Shown one piece after another: positions 1 to 7,740 of a DNA stretch of 48,020 bases. The notes under the pieces are model-generated. The model was not told where the DNA came from, ran no database searches, and saw only the letters and a program-made list of their open reading frames with translations. Position 1 is the first letter of the stretch, and every line of letters starts with the position of its first letter. The position numbers were made by a program, and so were the translations under genes. Source of the stretch: Thiocystis violacea. GTDB taxonomy: Bacteria; Pseudomonadota; Gammaproteobacteria; Chromatiales; Chromatiaceae. The DNA lies in assembly GCF_016583565.1 (NCBI RefSeq), contig NZ_NRRF01000039.1, forward strand, positions 1 to 48,020. Direction: 5' to 3'.

Positions 1-2
1 AG

Positions 3-89
3 GTGCAGCGCTTCTTTGTCCAGGCATTACAACTCGATGACTTCACCCTCCAGTTGGAGGGCGCAGAGCCTGATTCTATGGAGGCATGA
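3..89 (+). CDS. Possible 3' end of a protein cut by the window edge
   Basis: One + strand frame stays open from the first bases to a TGA at 87-89. It encodes about 28 residues ending in DSMEA, rich in Phe, Gln, Leu, Asp and Glu, with mostly G or C at third positions. It would converge on the secreted-protein gene whose stop lies 20 bases further on. A 7-base perfect inverted repeat (CCCTCCA/TGGAGGG, 46-61) sits inside this frame. The fragment is too short to name, and a chance open frame is possible. If it is real, it lies in or next to the second integron cassette. Confidence 0.3.
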   Translation: MQRFFVQALQLDDFTLQLEGAEPDSMEA

Positions 90-109
90 GACCGTCACTA
101 TGGCGAATT

Positions 110-757
110 TCAACTCCGAAACGTGAGTTCATCAAATACCATTCGGCCATTATGATCGGCATTTTCACAATCAGTATCATCAGGGGCGTTCCCTCTTGTT
201 GTATCTAGCCTTACAAAACCATCGTTTACCGATATCTCTGGTTTTGTGACTGGCCCCCCTTCAGTTGACAGATCGATTCTCACAAAAGAAGAGTTATTAT
301 ATTGCAATCCTTCCACATTTACTGTTAACTGATTACCTGAAAATGTTACGTCATTTTCTGCTAAGTCAATAGTTGTCGCATCATGATCGATCGCGGCGCC
401 CGTGATCGTTGCGATTATTCCGCTGTCGAAAGTAAATACATAACCATTTTGGTACCCGGCGGTGTATCCTGCGGATGGGCAATTTTCAAAACCGATTTCT
501 ATATAGTTGTCTCCTACATTGATAGATACATCGACCACGTAAAAATTGTCCCCCTCGACATCCAATTCGGCTACACTTGGGAACTCGATATTAGTTGCGT
601 CGACAACTGCTGTTGTCAGAAATCCTATTGTTTCTATTGAGCTTGATTGCGTTGCTTGATATATAACCTGCAGACTCAGCTCTGTACCTAGCAATCCCGC
701 TTGAGTCGATTGGACCAGCGAGAAGAATAGAAGCAATGTTGATATTGATTTTGACAT
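110..757 (-). CDS. Secreted protein of unknown function, carried in an integron cassette
   Basis: This 215-residue protein begins with a signal peptide (basic MSKS start, hydrophobic LLLFF core, probable cut after STQA). The mature part is rich in Asp, Asn, Thr, Val and Ile in alternating patterns that suggest beta strands. It has only two clear Cys (ENCPS and TDCEN), no visible catalytic motif and no membrane anchor. I do not recognise a family. An AGGAG ribosome site lies 7 bases before the ATG. Only about 35 bases separate the ATG from an attC R' box (GTTAGGC), which is usual for the first gene of a cassette. Base composition is far more AT-rich than in any other gene here, which indicates foreign origin. 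Secretion is a firm prediction; the function is unknown. Confidence 0.8.
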   Translation of the reverse strand: MSKSISTLLLFFSLVQSTQAGLLGTELSLQVIYQATQSSSIETIGFLTTAVVDATNIEFPSVAELDVEGDNFYVVDVSINVGDNYIEIGFENCPSAGYTAGYQNGYVFTFDSGIIATITGAAIDHDATTIDLAENDVTFSGNQLTVNVEGLQYNNSSFVRIDLSTEGGPVTKPEISVNDGFVRLDTTRGNAPDDTDCENADHNGRMVFDELTFRS

Positions 758-791
758 TCTTTTACTCCTAAAATGGATGGAGATTCGTATT

Positions 792-897
792 GCCTAACGT
801 TAAGCTAAGCAGCCCCTGGCAGGGCAAAAAAAACAGCTCCGAGATTTCGGCTAGCAGCGCCGAGGTTAATGGGGTCTGCTTGAGCGCCTGGTTGAAC
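792..897 (-). other. attC recombination site of the transposase cassette
   Basis: Read on the - strand, this 106-base segment starts with R'' GTTCAAC (fits RYYYAAC) and ends with R' GTTAGGC (fits GTTRRRY). Inside, GCTCAAGCAGACCCC pairs with GGGGCTGCTTAGC. The L'' GCT-C-AAG / L' CTTAGC match leaves one unpaired C, the extrahelical base expected in a folded attC, plus a second bulged A. The central part holds a smaller hairpin (CGGC/GCCG) and a run of eight T. Length lies within the usual attC range. The last 30 codons of the transposase reading frame run through it. The expected recombination point is between G and TT of R', next to position 798. Confidence 0.85.
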
Positions 898-2127
898 ATC
901 GCTCCGGGCTTTGGAGCGCACTGTATTCCTTAGATAGGAAATTTGACCGCGGACGCTGACCCGATGAAACAGGGCACGCCCACAGGTGGGGCACTCGCGA
1001 ACGCGCGGCTCCGCTGGGAGCGTTGTTTCCTCGACCACGCCGAGATGATCGCGCACCTGCTGACGCTTGGTGGCCGCGCCCGCGGCATAGAGTCCGTAAT
1101 AGCGCACATGGTGCTGCCCCTTGACCGGCACGTGCCAGAGTACGCGGTCGATGAACTGCGTTTGGGAGAGCGCCAGGGTCTTTTCGATGTTGTCGTGATG
1201 ATCGCGATAGCAAAAGGTGACACGATCCGACGTGGCCGAGACGATGCGATGATCTTTGATAGGACCACCGCGTAGGTAGCGCGACAGGTAGTTGGCGACC
1301 CCATAACCATGACGATAGCCCCCCTGGATGCGCACGTTCCAGTCTTTGCGCGCGATCGTTCGCAACACCTGTGTCCAGCGCTCCGGCGTCCAGTCCGGGG
1401 GCAGCGTGAGGTCACCGGCGGCGTAGGCGTCATTGAGCCAGGTGAGCCATTTGCCGCGGAACTTGGCCTTGATGACCGCGACAGGGAGAAGATAGTCGTT
1501 CTTGACCGTGCGCCACGCGCCATCGCGATCCAAGCCGCCTCCCGTGACCAGGACATGCACATGCGGGTGAATGCTCAACGTGCGCCCCCAGGTGTGCAAC
1601 GCGCTGAGCAGACCGACCTCGGCTCCGAGGTACTTTTCATCGCTCAGCAACTCCTTCAAGGTCTCCGCCGATGCCTTGAACAGATGATCGCTGCACCATT
1701 CACGATTGTATTGCCACAGTGCATTAAGATCATGCGGAAGGGTGAAGACGACATGATAGTGGTCGCAGGGAAGCAGTCGCGCTTGCGTACGCTCCAGCCA
1801 ATCATGGGTCAGGGCGCCATGGCAGCGTGGACAACTGCGATGACGGCAAGAATGATTCTGTTGCTCGGTATGGCCGTCGTTCAGACAGATCCATTCTTCA
1901 TAGCCGAGCGCTTCACTTTGGCAGAGCATAATCGCTTGCGCGGCGCGGGTTTGATCGGCACTCAATCCGTGATTTTCGTGATAGGATTTAAAGCCGTCTC
2001 TGAAGATGTTTTGTAATGTCGCCTCCATGTGATTCATCCCCCTTTTTTTATGAGCGTATCGTCGCGCCGAGTTATAAATGAAACTTCTGGCTGATGAAGT
2101 GGCCTCTTTTTCCTTCTATTTGTTCAA
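798..2127 (-). mobile_element. Integron gene cassette 1 (HUH transposase cassette)
   Basis: The segment between the attI-side core GTTGAAC (2122-2128) and the attC R' box behaves as one cassette of about 1330 bases. Its first bases, TTGAAC, would complete R' in the circular form, and the R'' box of its own attC is GTTCAAC. These are exact reverse complements, as expected of the two ends of a single cassette. The only gene inside is the IS91-type transposase, pointing away from the integrase, the normal cassette orientation. Sequence 2038-2127 upstream of the gene is AT-richer than its surroundings. Boundaries are deduced from the core-site rules, not from comparison with an empty site. Confidence 0.75.
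805..2037 (-). CDS. IS91-family HUH (Y2) transposase
   Basis: This 410-residue protein carries the hallmarks of an IS91/ISCR rolling-circle transposase. The N-terminal zinc region includes C51, C64, C69 and C72 (CRHRSCPRCHG). The metal-binding HUH motif is HPHVH (H157, H159, H161), followed by TGGG. The catalytic tyrosine pair is Y250 and Y254 (NYLSRYL), and a second CxxC pair is C349/C352. Such enzymes nick single-stranded DNA and move elements by rolling circle. The gene lies alone in an integron cassette. From codon 381 (GTT, starting at 897) the frame is encoded by the attC, so the last 30 residues are probably not native to the family. All active-site residues are present, so the enzyme could be functional. 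The start ATG has a purine-rich GGGGG stretch just upstream. Confidence 0.9.
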   Translation of the reverse strand: MNHMEATLQNIFRDGFKSYHENHGLSADQTRAAQAIMLCQSEALGYEEWICLNDGHTEQQNHSCRHRSCPRCHGALTHDWLERTQARLLPCDHYHVVFTLPHDLNALWQYNREWCSDHLFKASAETLKELLSDEKYLGAEVGLLSALHTWGRTLSIHPHVHVLVTGGGLDRDGAWRTVKNDYLLPVAVIKAKFRGKWLTWLNDAYAAGDLTLPPDWTPERWTQVLRTIARKDWNVRIQGGYRHGYGVANYLSRYLRGGPIKDHRIVSATSDRVTFCYRDHHDNIEKTLALSQTQFIDRVLWHVPVKGQHHVRYYGLYAAGAATKRQQVRDHLGVVEETTLPAEPRVRECPTCGRALFHRVSVRGQISYLRNTVRSKARSDVQPGAQADPINLGAASRNLGAVFFALPGAA

Positions 2128-2137
2128 CGTGTTCTAG
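2122..2137 (-). other. Candidate attI insertion site
   Basis: On the - strand this reads CTAGAACACGTTGAAC. It contains the core GTTGAAC (fits GTTRRRY) preceded by CTA.AACA, closely resembling the CTAAAACAAAGTTAGGC end of the class 1 attI as I recall it. It lies about 60 bases before the integrase start, where attI belongs, and the cassette begins at its TT. Only the simple site is recognised; accessory integrase-binding repeats were not found by eye. Confidence 0.6.
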
Positions 2138-2197
2138 GTTGTAGCGGGCCACTTCTGTTCTAGACTGAAAGCAGCCTAGCCCAAGGGTAGCCTAAAC

Positions 2198-3601
2198 GTG
2201 TCTACTTTCAACCCGCCTCGTCGACGTCGCGAAGACGGCGCTCCCTCCAACTGGGATCGGTACCTGGAGCTGTTGGTCCGCCGTGAGGTGCCGCAGAAAT
2301 TCCACCGGTGGTATGTGCAACGCGTGGAGGAGTTTCTGAAGGTCGCGAAGCCGACGGCCTTGTCGACCTTAACTGCCACGGAGATTACGGCCTATTTGCA
2401 GCAGGTATCGGGTCGGGCGGATCTCGCCGATTGGCAGGTGCGGCAGATTGTCGATGCGCTTCAGCTGCTCTTGGTTGATCTCGCGCAAACGAAAGGCGGA
2501 AAAGATGTCGACTGGGCCTATTGGCGAGCGGCGCAGCGAAGGTTGGAGTCGGCGCATGCGACGGTTGTGCGCGAGCAGCCGCTTGACGCTGGATCTGGCG
2601 CGAGCGGTCGGGATGCCGGCCCACGTTTTGCGCGTTCCGCGGAGACGTTTCCCATTCTCGAGGAGTTGGCCCGAACGATCCGGGCGATGCAGTATTCGAT
2701 TCGCACGGAGCAGTCCTACGTGGACTGGTGCCACCGTTTCCTTGTCTATTGCGGTGACCGGGAGCTGGATGCCTTGGGCGTGGAGGATGTGCAGCGTTTT
2801 CTGAGCCATTTGGCCGTGGAACGCTCGGTGGCGGCCAAGACGCAGGGGCTCGCTTACAACTCGGTCGCCTTCCTGTTCGCGCAGGTTCTGGAGCGGCCGC
2901 TTGAGGATGTGCGTTTCGCTCGGACGAAGCGTCAGACGCGCTTGCCGGTGGTGCTGACTCGGGATGAGGTGCGCGCCTTGCTCGCCCGGATGGATGGCAG
3001 CTTGGGTCTGCTAGCGCGGCTCTTGTACGGGACCGGGATGCGGCTGATGGAGGGGATTCGGCTGCGGGTGGCCGATGCGGATTTCGGCAATGGCCATATC
3101 CTGGTGCGCAACGGCAAGGGTGGAAAGGATCGGGTCGTGCCCTTGCCTGAGACCCTGCGCGGCCCTCTCGAAAGTCACCTACACGAGATCAAGGCGCGCC
3201 ATCAATCCGACCTGGATGCTGGTGTCGGATCGGTCTATCTGCCATCGGCTCTGGCCCGGAAGTACCCGAACGCGGCGAAGGAGTGGATCTGGCAGTTCGT
3301 GTTTCCGAGCGTCCGGCTCTCGCAGGATCCGGCCTCCGGGCAGGTGCGGCGGCACCATCTTCACGAATCCTCGCTGCAACGGGCCATCAAGCTGGCCGGT
3401 CAGGAGGCGGGGATCGCGAAGCGGGTCAACTCACATGCGCTGCGGCATTCTTTCGCGACCCATCTTCTCGAGGACGGCTACGACATCCGCACCGTTCAGG
3501 AACTGCTCGGTCACGCGGATGTGTCGACGACCATGATCTATACGCATGTGATGAATCGGCCGGGCGTGCTGCCGGTGAAGAGTCCGGCGGATCGGCTCTG
3601 A
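2198..3601 (+). CDS. intI: Integron integrase (tyrosine recombinase, long form)
   Basis: This 467-residue tyrosine recombinase has the integron-specific patch: [17 protein letters not shown], then DP.SG..RRHH (about residues 355-387), between the catalytic boxes. Catalytic residues are visible: R282 (GTGMR), K310 in the GKGGKDR hairpin, H413 and R416 (HALRH), H439 (LGHAD) and nucleophile Y448 (IYTH). The C-terminal 320 residues match a standard IntI. About 140 extra N-terminal residues form what looks like an additional SAM-like DNA-binding segment (NWDRYLELL to about residue 92) before the usual core-binding domain (about 150-245). The GTG start follows AAGGG by 10 bases. Transcription is divergent from the cassettes, the standard integron layout. 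It inserts and excises cassettes by attI x attC recombination. No frameshift is visible. Confidence 0.93.
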   Translation: MSTFNPPRRRREDGAPSNWDRYLELLVRREVPQKFHRWYVQRVEEFLKVAKPTALSTLTATEITAYLQQVSGRADLADWQVRQIVDALQLLLVDLAQTKGGKDVDWAYWRAAQRRLESAHATVVREQPLDAGSGASGRDAGPRFARSAETFPILEELARTIRAMQYSIRTEQSYVDWCHRFLVYCGDRELDALGVEDVQRFLSHLAVERSVAAKTQGLAYNSVAFLFAQVLERPLEDVRFARTKRQTRLPVVLTRDEVRALLARMDGSLGLLARLLYGTGMRLMEGIRLRVADADFGNGHILVRNGKGGKDRVVPLPETLRGPLESHLHEIKARHQSDLDAGVGSVYLPSALARKYPNAAKEWIWQFVFPSVRLSQDPASGQVRRHHLHESSLQRAIKLAGQEAGIAKRVNSHALRHSFATHLLEDGYDIRTVQELLGHADVSTTMIYTHVMNRPGVLPVKSPADRL

Positions 3602-4021
3602 GCCGGGCCTGGCGATCGGTTCAGACGCAGGCTTGGCGCTCGGACTTGGGTCGCTCTGCGCTTCGGGTAAGAGGCCGCGGGGCGAACTCGGCGGGCCGCA
3701 TCCTTTCGGATGCCGGCGCCGCTTGCGTCCCTTCGGGGGCATTCATGATCGCCCAGGTACGCTGACGAGGGGGCGCGGCATTGGCTGCGGCGCATGCCCG
3801 GTCGCGGCGGGGGCGCCGCTCCCACAGGGCTGTGCCCGCAACCTAGGCCCAGAGGTCAGGGCCTTGGTCATCGGTTGGACCGGTAGGGTGGACGAGCGAG
3901 AGCGAAGTCCACTGAACCCCGCGCCGTTGTTGGTGGACTGCGCTGCGCTTGTCCACCCGACCGAAGACGACTGGTCCGAAGGATGATCGACGCCGAGGTC
4001 AGCTCCCAGCGGATGGGCGCC
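3602..4021. other. Gene-free region downstream of the integrase
   Basis: About 420 bases with no convincing gene lie between the integrase stop and the convergent typA stop. The open frames here are shadows without family similarity. The region contains an inverted repeat at 3881-3964, listed separately, and several short GC-rich hairpins. I see no attC core pair, so the array does not extend to this side. Confidence 0.6.
3881..3964. repeat. Imperfect inverted repeat (REP/MITE-like)
   Basis: Two arms of about 32 bases face each other across a loop of about 17 bases. The left arm begins CGGTAGGGTGGACGAGCG. The right arm, read on the other strand, begins CGGTCGGGTGGACAAGCG. Each arm is itself a small palindrome (GGTGGAC...GTCCAC). 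GGTGGAC/GTCCACC repeats of this kind recur between genes in several gammaproteobacteria, as far as I recall. It lies between convergent genes and could also act as a terminator structure. Confidence 0.6.
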
Positions 4022-5836
4022 TCAGCTGCCGCGATTGGCGCGCTTGCGCTCGTGCTCCTTGAGGTAGCGCTTGCGCACGCGGATGCCGCTTGGGGTGATC
4101 TCGACCAGCTCGTCGTCCTCGATGAACTCCAGTGCCTGTTCTAGGGTGAACTTCACCGGCGGGGTCAGCAGGATGTTCTCGTCCGAGCCGGCGGCGCGGA
4201 TGTTGGTGAGCTGTTTGGCCTTGAGCGGATTGACGGTGAGGTCGTTGTCGCGCGAGTGGATGCCGACGATCTGGCCCTCGTAGACCTCCTCGCCTGGGGA
4301 GACCATCATGCGGCCGCGATCCTGCAGGTTGAACAGGGCGTAGCCGAGCGCCTTGCCGGTGCCGTTGGAGATGAGCGCGCCATTGCGCCGCGGGGCGATG
4401 CCGCCCATGTTGGCGGGGCGGTAGCGGTCGAAGACGTGATACTTGAGGCCGGTGCCGGAGGTCAGCGACATGAACTCGGTCTGGAAGCCGATGAGCCCGC
4501 GCGAGGGGATCTCGTAGTCGAGCCGCACGCGGCCCTTGCCGTCTGGGACCATGTCCTTGAGCTCGCCGCGGCGCTCGCCGAGCGCCTGCATGATGGCGCC
4601 CTGGGAGGTCTCGTCCAGGTCGACGGTGAGCTGCTCATAGGGCTCGCAGATCTGGCCGTCGATCTCGCGGAAGATGACCTCGGGGCGCGAGACGGCCAGC
4701 TCGAAGCCCTCGCGGCGCATGTTCTCCAGGAGGATGGAGAGATGCAGCTCGCCGCGTCCGGAGACGCGGAATTTCTCTGGGTCGTTGCCCTCTTCCACGC
4801 GCAGGGCGACGTTGTGGATGAGTTCGCGCTCCAGCCGGTCCTTGAGCTGGCGCGAGGTCAGATACTTGCCGTCCTTGCCGGCGAAGGGCGAGGTGTTGAC
4901 CTGGAAGGTCATGGTCACGGTCGGTTCGTCGACGGTCAGGGCCGGCAGCGCGTGGACATGATCCGGGTCGCACAGGGTGTCCGAAACATTGGGGGCGTCG
5001 ATTCCGGTCAGGGCGACGATGTCGCCGGCCGTGGCCGATGGAACCTCATAGCGATCCAGTCCCAGGTAGCCGTAGACCAGCCCGATCTTGGCCTTGTAGC
5101 GCGAGCCGTCGCGCTTGACGACGACGACCTGCTGATTGGGGCGCACGCTGCCGTGGCGGATCCGGCCGACCGCGATGGCGCCGACGAAGGAGCTGTAGTT
5201 CAGCGTCGAGACCTGCATCTGGAAGGGCGACTCCGGATCGACCTCGGGGGCGGGGCAGTGCTTGACGATGGCCTCGAACAGCGGCGTCATGTCGCCTTCG
5301 CGGACATCGTCGGCCAATCCCGCGTAGCCGTTGATGGCGGAGGCATAGACGATGGGGAAGTCGAGCTGCTCATCCGTCGCGCCGAGCCGGTCGAAGAGGT
5401 CGAAGACTTGGTCGATGACCCAATCGGGGCGGGCGCCCGGGCGGTCGATCTTGTTGATGACGACGATCGGTCGCAGCCCGTGCGCGAAGGCCTTGCTAGT
5501 GACGAAGCGCGTCTGCGGCATCGGGCCTTCCTGCGCGTCGACCAGCAGGAGCACGGAGTCCACCATGGAGAGCACGCGCTCCACCTCGCCGCCGAAGTCG
5601 GCGTGGCCGGGGGTGTCGACGATGTTGATGCGGTAGTCGTTCCAGCGGATGGAGGTGTTCTTGGAGAGGATGGTGATCCCGCGCTCCTTCTCCAGGGCGT
5701 TGGAGTCCATGACCCGCTCGACTGGGCCGAAACGGTCGCCCAGAGTGCCGGACTGCTGCAGGAGCTTGTCCACCAGCGTGGTCTTGCCATGATCGACGTG
5801 GGCGATGATGGCGATGTTGCGAAGGGTCTCGATCAC
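4022..5836 (-). CDS. typA: Ribosome-associated GTPase TypA/BipA
   Basis: This is a 604-residue translational GTPase, full family length. The GTP-binding motifs are in order: G1 AHVDHGKTT (about residues 9-17), G2 in the ERGIT region, G3 [12 protein letters not shown] and G4 [11 protein letters not shown]. Elongation-factor-like domains and the TypA-specific C-terminal part ([23 protein letters not shown]) follow. It binds 70S ribosomes and is involved in stress growth and ribosome assembly, as known for BipA. The chosen start is GTG at 5836, giving [17 protein letters not shown], as in E. coli, with GGAG 8 bases upstream. A longer reading from 5944 adds 36 residues absent from the family and would overlap the likely -10 element. 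It is divergent from the moxR operon. Confidence 0.96.
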   Translation of the reverse strand: MIETLRNIAIIAHVDHGKTTLVDKLLQQSGTLGDRFGPVERVMDSNALEKERGITILSKNTSIRWNDYRINIVDTPGHADFGGEVERVLSMVDSVLLLVDAQEGPMPQTRFVTSKAFAHGLRPIVVINKIDRPGARPDWVIDQVFDLFDRLGATDEQLDFPIVYASAINGYAGLADDVREGDMTPLFEAIVKHCPAPEVDPESPFQMQVSTLNYSSFVGAIAVGRIRHGSVRPNQQVVVVKRDGSRYKAKIGLVYGYLGLDRYEVPSATAGDIVALTGIDAPNVSDTLCDPDHVHALPALTVDEPTVTMTFQVNTSPFAGKDGKYLTSRQLKDRLERELIHNVALRVEEGNDPEKFRVSGRGELHLSILLENMRREGFELAVSRPEVIFREIDGQICEPYEQLTVDLDETSQGAIMQALGERRGELKDMVPDGKGRVRLDYEIPSRGLIGFQTEFMSLTSGTGLKYHVFDRYRPANMGGIAPRRNGALISNGTGKALGYALFNLQDRGRMMVSPGEEVYEGQIVGIHSRDNDLTVNPLKAKQLTNIRAAGSDENILLTPPVKFTLEQALEFIEDDELVEITPSGIRVRKRYLKEHERKRANRGS

Positions 5837-5943
5837 GGGGAAGGCTCCGGGCAGTCGCGAAAAAGGCTTGGGGGGAAATCGGGTCGATGGTCGGTCCTTG
5901 GCCTGACGCCGACGCGATGCATGCAGAGACTGGCCAACACGCA

Positions 5944-5949
5944 AGTATA
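5944..5949 (-). promoter_or_regulatory. Candidate -10 element for typA
   Basis: On the - strand GGTATATACTTG contains TATACT (five of six to TATAAT), about 110 bases before the GTG start. No good -35 box lies at normal distance, so this is weak. It agrees with the shorter typA start. Confidence 0.28.
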
Positions 5950-6177
5950 TACCCTTCGCGCGACGACCGGATGAACTTGCGTGCGTCGGCAGTCGTTGAC
6001 TGGTGAAATCTCCGATAGAACAACCTGTCTTGGCTGCCGCGCTACCCGCTCAGCGGCTGTCGCGGAGAAGATCCGCCGCCGCGGGGGCGCATCGACTGAC
6101 AGTTGGCGTTCAAACTTTCGACCGCTTATCGTCATATCTCCGCAACGCAATGCCATCCAAGTGATTTTCCAAGATGC

Positions 6178-6208
6178 CCACAGAGCCTGTGGATAAGTCT
6201 GTGGAGAA
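6178..6208 (+). promoter_or_regulatory. DnaA-box-like cluster
   Basis: TGTGGATAA (6188-6196) is the exact reverse complement of the consensus DnaA box TTATCCACA. TGTGGAGAA (6200-6208), with one mismatch, follows one helical turn later. The first box overlaps a perfect 6-3-6 palindrome, CCACAG-AGC-CTGTGG (6178-6192). It could be a DnaA-responsive promoter element or a binding site of another factor. The neighbours are not those of a typical gammaproteobacterial oriC. Confidence 0.45.
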
Positions 6209-6274
6209 CATTTGAGCAAGTGCGCCGAGCGCGCGTGGCGACTGGCTCGAGAACAGATTGCACAAATTTTGATC

Positions 6275-6300
6275 GCTGAAAAAAAGGCTTTTGTTTCAGC
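6275..6300. other. A/T-rich hairpin
   Basis: GCTGAAA at 6275 pairs with TTTCAGC ending at 6300, and AAAAG pairs with CTTTT inside, giving about 12 pairs with one bulge. It lies between divergent genes, so a terminator role for either is unlikely. The role is unknown. Confidence 0.45.
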
Positions 6301-6495
6301 CTGTTGCTGCGGCGTGTTTTCTCGCCGCACGGGTCGGGCGCGATGCCTCCACGCCTGGACCGCCGGGTCTTGACACTTGTGAACAAATCGCTTCTGAACG
6401 AAGCGGGCGTGACGCGATGCTGCGGCGGGCCTGATCGGGATCCGGGATGCCGTCTGCGCTGGGCCGGCCCTGGCAGGCGGCTTCGCCTCAAGGGT

Positions 6496-6525
6496 TTGCC
6501 GAATAGACCCATAAATCAATGTAAT
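6496..6525 (+). promoter_or_regulatory. Candidate sigma-70 promoter of the moxR-bat operon
   Basis: TTGCCG (6496-6501) and TGTAAT (6520-6525) are separated by 18 bases and lie about 155 bases before the moxR start. The -10 matches five of six and the -35 four of six. Seen by eye only. Confidence 0.33.
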
Positions 6526-6678
6526 CAGGTATTTGCCCAGGGTTGCGCTCGCCTCGGAAAAGGCACAGCATAGCCACGCGATAACAACGGACCGCGGAGC
6601 TCACCGCGGCGCATTCACGACGATTGGCGCCCAGCCACTTCATCCACCGCCATCCCCGGGACAGAGAAGTACAAGAGC

Positions 6679-7635
6679 ATGACGCCCACCGATCTCAATG
6701 CCGTTCGCGAGCACATCGCCTCACGCATCATTGGCCAGCAACCCTTCATCGACAGCATGCTCGTCTGCCTGTTGAGCGACGGTCATCTGCTGGTCGAGGG
6801 CATGCCGGGGCTGGCCAAGACCACCGCCGTCAAGGCCCTGGCCGAGTCGCTGGAAGGCGACTTCCACCGCATCCAGTTCACCCCGGATCTCTTGCCGTCG
6901 GACCTCATCGGCACGGATATCTACCGCCACGAGAAGGGCGAGTTCGAGTTCCGCCAAGGGCCGCTGTTCCACAACATGCTGCTCGCGGACGAGGTCAACC
7001 GTGCCCCGGCCAAGGTGCAATCGGCGCTCCTGGAGGCGATGGCGGAGCACCAGATCACGGTCGGTCAGAAGACCTATCCACTGCCGCAGCTGTTCATGGT
7101 CCTGGCGACGCAGAACCCGGTGGAGCAGGAGGGCACCTATCACCTGCCAGAGGCGCAGCTCGACCGCTTCCTCATGCAGGCGGTGGTGACCTACCCGACC
7201 CGTGACGAGGAGCTGAAGATCCTCGAGCTGGACAGCCAGCAACAGCAGCACAGCTATGCCCCGCCGGCCAAGCGGCTGAGCCAGGCGGAGCTGTTCGCCA
7301 TGCGCCGGGACGTCGCCAATCTCTACCTCGACCCCAAGCTGCATCACTACATCGTCGATCTGGTGCAGGCGACGCGTCAGCCGAAGCTCTACGACAAGGA
7401 CCTCGGCCGCTGGTGCCGCTTCGGCGCCTCGCCGCGCGCCAGTATCGCCCTGGCGCGCTGCGCCCGCGCCCGCGCCTGGATGGACGGGGACCCCTTCGTC
7501 GCACCCCATCACATCCAGGCCGTGGCGCCCGAGATCCTGCGTCACCGCCTCCTGCTGACCTTCGAGGCCGAGGCCGAGGGCGTGACCACTGACGCCTTCA
7601 TCCGTCGATTACTGTCTTTGGTTGCCATTCCTTGA
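6679..7635 (+). CDS. MoxR-family AAA+ ATPase
   Basis: This 318-residue AAA+ ATPase of the MoxR type has Walker A GMPGLAKTT (about residues 41-49), Walker B LLADEVNRAP, the MoxR signature around KVQSALLEAMAEHQITV, and sensor/arginine motifs in QNPVEQEGTYHLPEAQLDRF. MoxR proteins work with VWA-domain partners as chaperone-like machines for maturing or inserting cofactors into other proteins. Here five downstream genes (DUF58, DUF4381, two VWA proteins, TPR protein, BatD) form the typical partner set. It is first in the operon, with a 105-base gap to the next gene that contains a heptamer repeat. The substrate of the system is not deducible from sequence. Confidence 0.94.
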   Translation: MTPTDLNAVREHIASRIIGQQPFIDSMLVCLLSDGHLLVEGMPGLAKTTAVKALAESLEGDFHRIQFTPDLLPSDLIGTDIYRHEKGEFEFRQGPLFHNMLLADEVNRAPAKVQSALLEAMAEHQITVGQKTYPLPQLFMVLATQNPVEQEGTYHLPEAQLDRFLMQAVVTYPTRDEELKILELDSQQQQHSYAPPAKRLSQAELFAMRRDVANLYLDPKLHHYIVDLVQATRQPKLYDKDLGRWCRFGASPRASIALARCARARAWMDGDPFVAPHHIQAVAPEILRHRLLLTFEAEAEGVTTDAFIRRLLSLVAIP

Positions 7636-7700
7636 CGAGCGCGCAACGGGCGGTGATCGGCGGGCAGACGCGGGGCGGACCTCCGCGGCTGTGCGTCGAT

Positions 7701-7735
7701 CACTGACGACTGTCCACTGTTCACTGGCCACTTTC
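7701..7735 (+). repeat. Five-copy heptamer tandem repeat
   Basis: CACTGAC, GACTGTC, CACTGTT, CACTGGC and CACTTTC follow one another with an exact 7-base period just before the DUF58 start. They lie in the only sizeable gap of the operon. Copy number could vary between strains and alter spacing between moxR and the next gene. Confidence 0.6.
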
Positions 7736-7740
7736 CCCGC

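Larger units (their letters stand above)
5837..6678. other. Long divergent intergenic region, no gene seen
   Basis: 842 bases separate typA from moxR. I find no credible gene. The region contains two DnaA-box-like motifs with a flanking palindrome (6178-6208), an A/T-rich hairpin (6275-6300) and likely promoters for the two divergent transcription units. Its middle part is clearly more AT-rich than the flanking genes. Confidence 0.6.

Noticed and set aside
1..120. attC for the second cassette inside the window
   Set aside because: No RYYYAAC core complementary to GTTAGGC on the - strand; GAGTTGTAATGCC resembles a core only loosely.
2150..2170. LexA box in front of intI
   Set aside because: CTGT is present but the matching ACAG half at the right distance is missing.
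4256..5974. 572-residue + strand open frame opposite typA
   Set aside because: Shadow produced by high GC third positions of typA.
6178..6300. Chromosomal origin of replication
   Set aside because: Only one perfect DnaA box and no dnaA, gidA, rpmH or parAB nearby; kept as a regulatory finding only.
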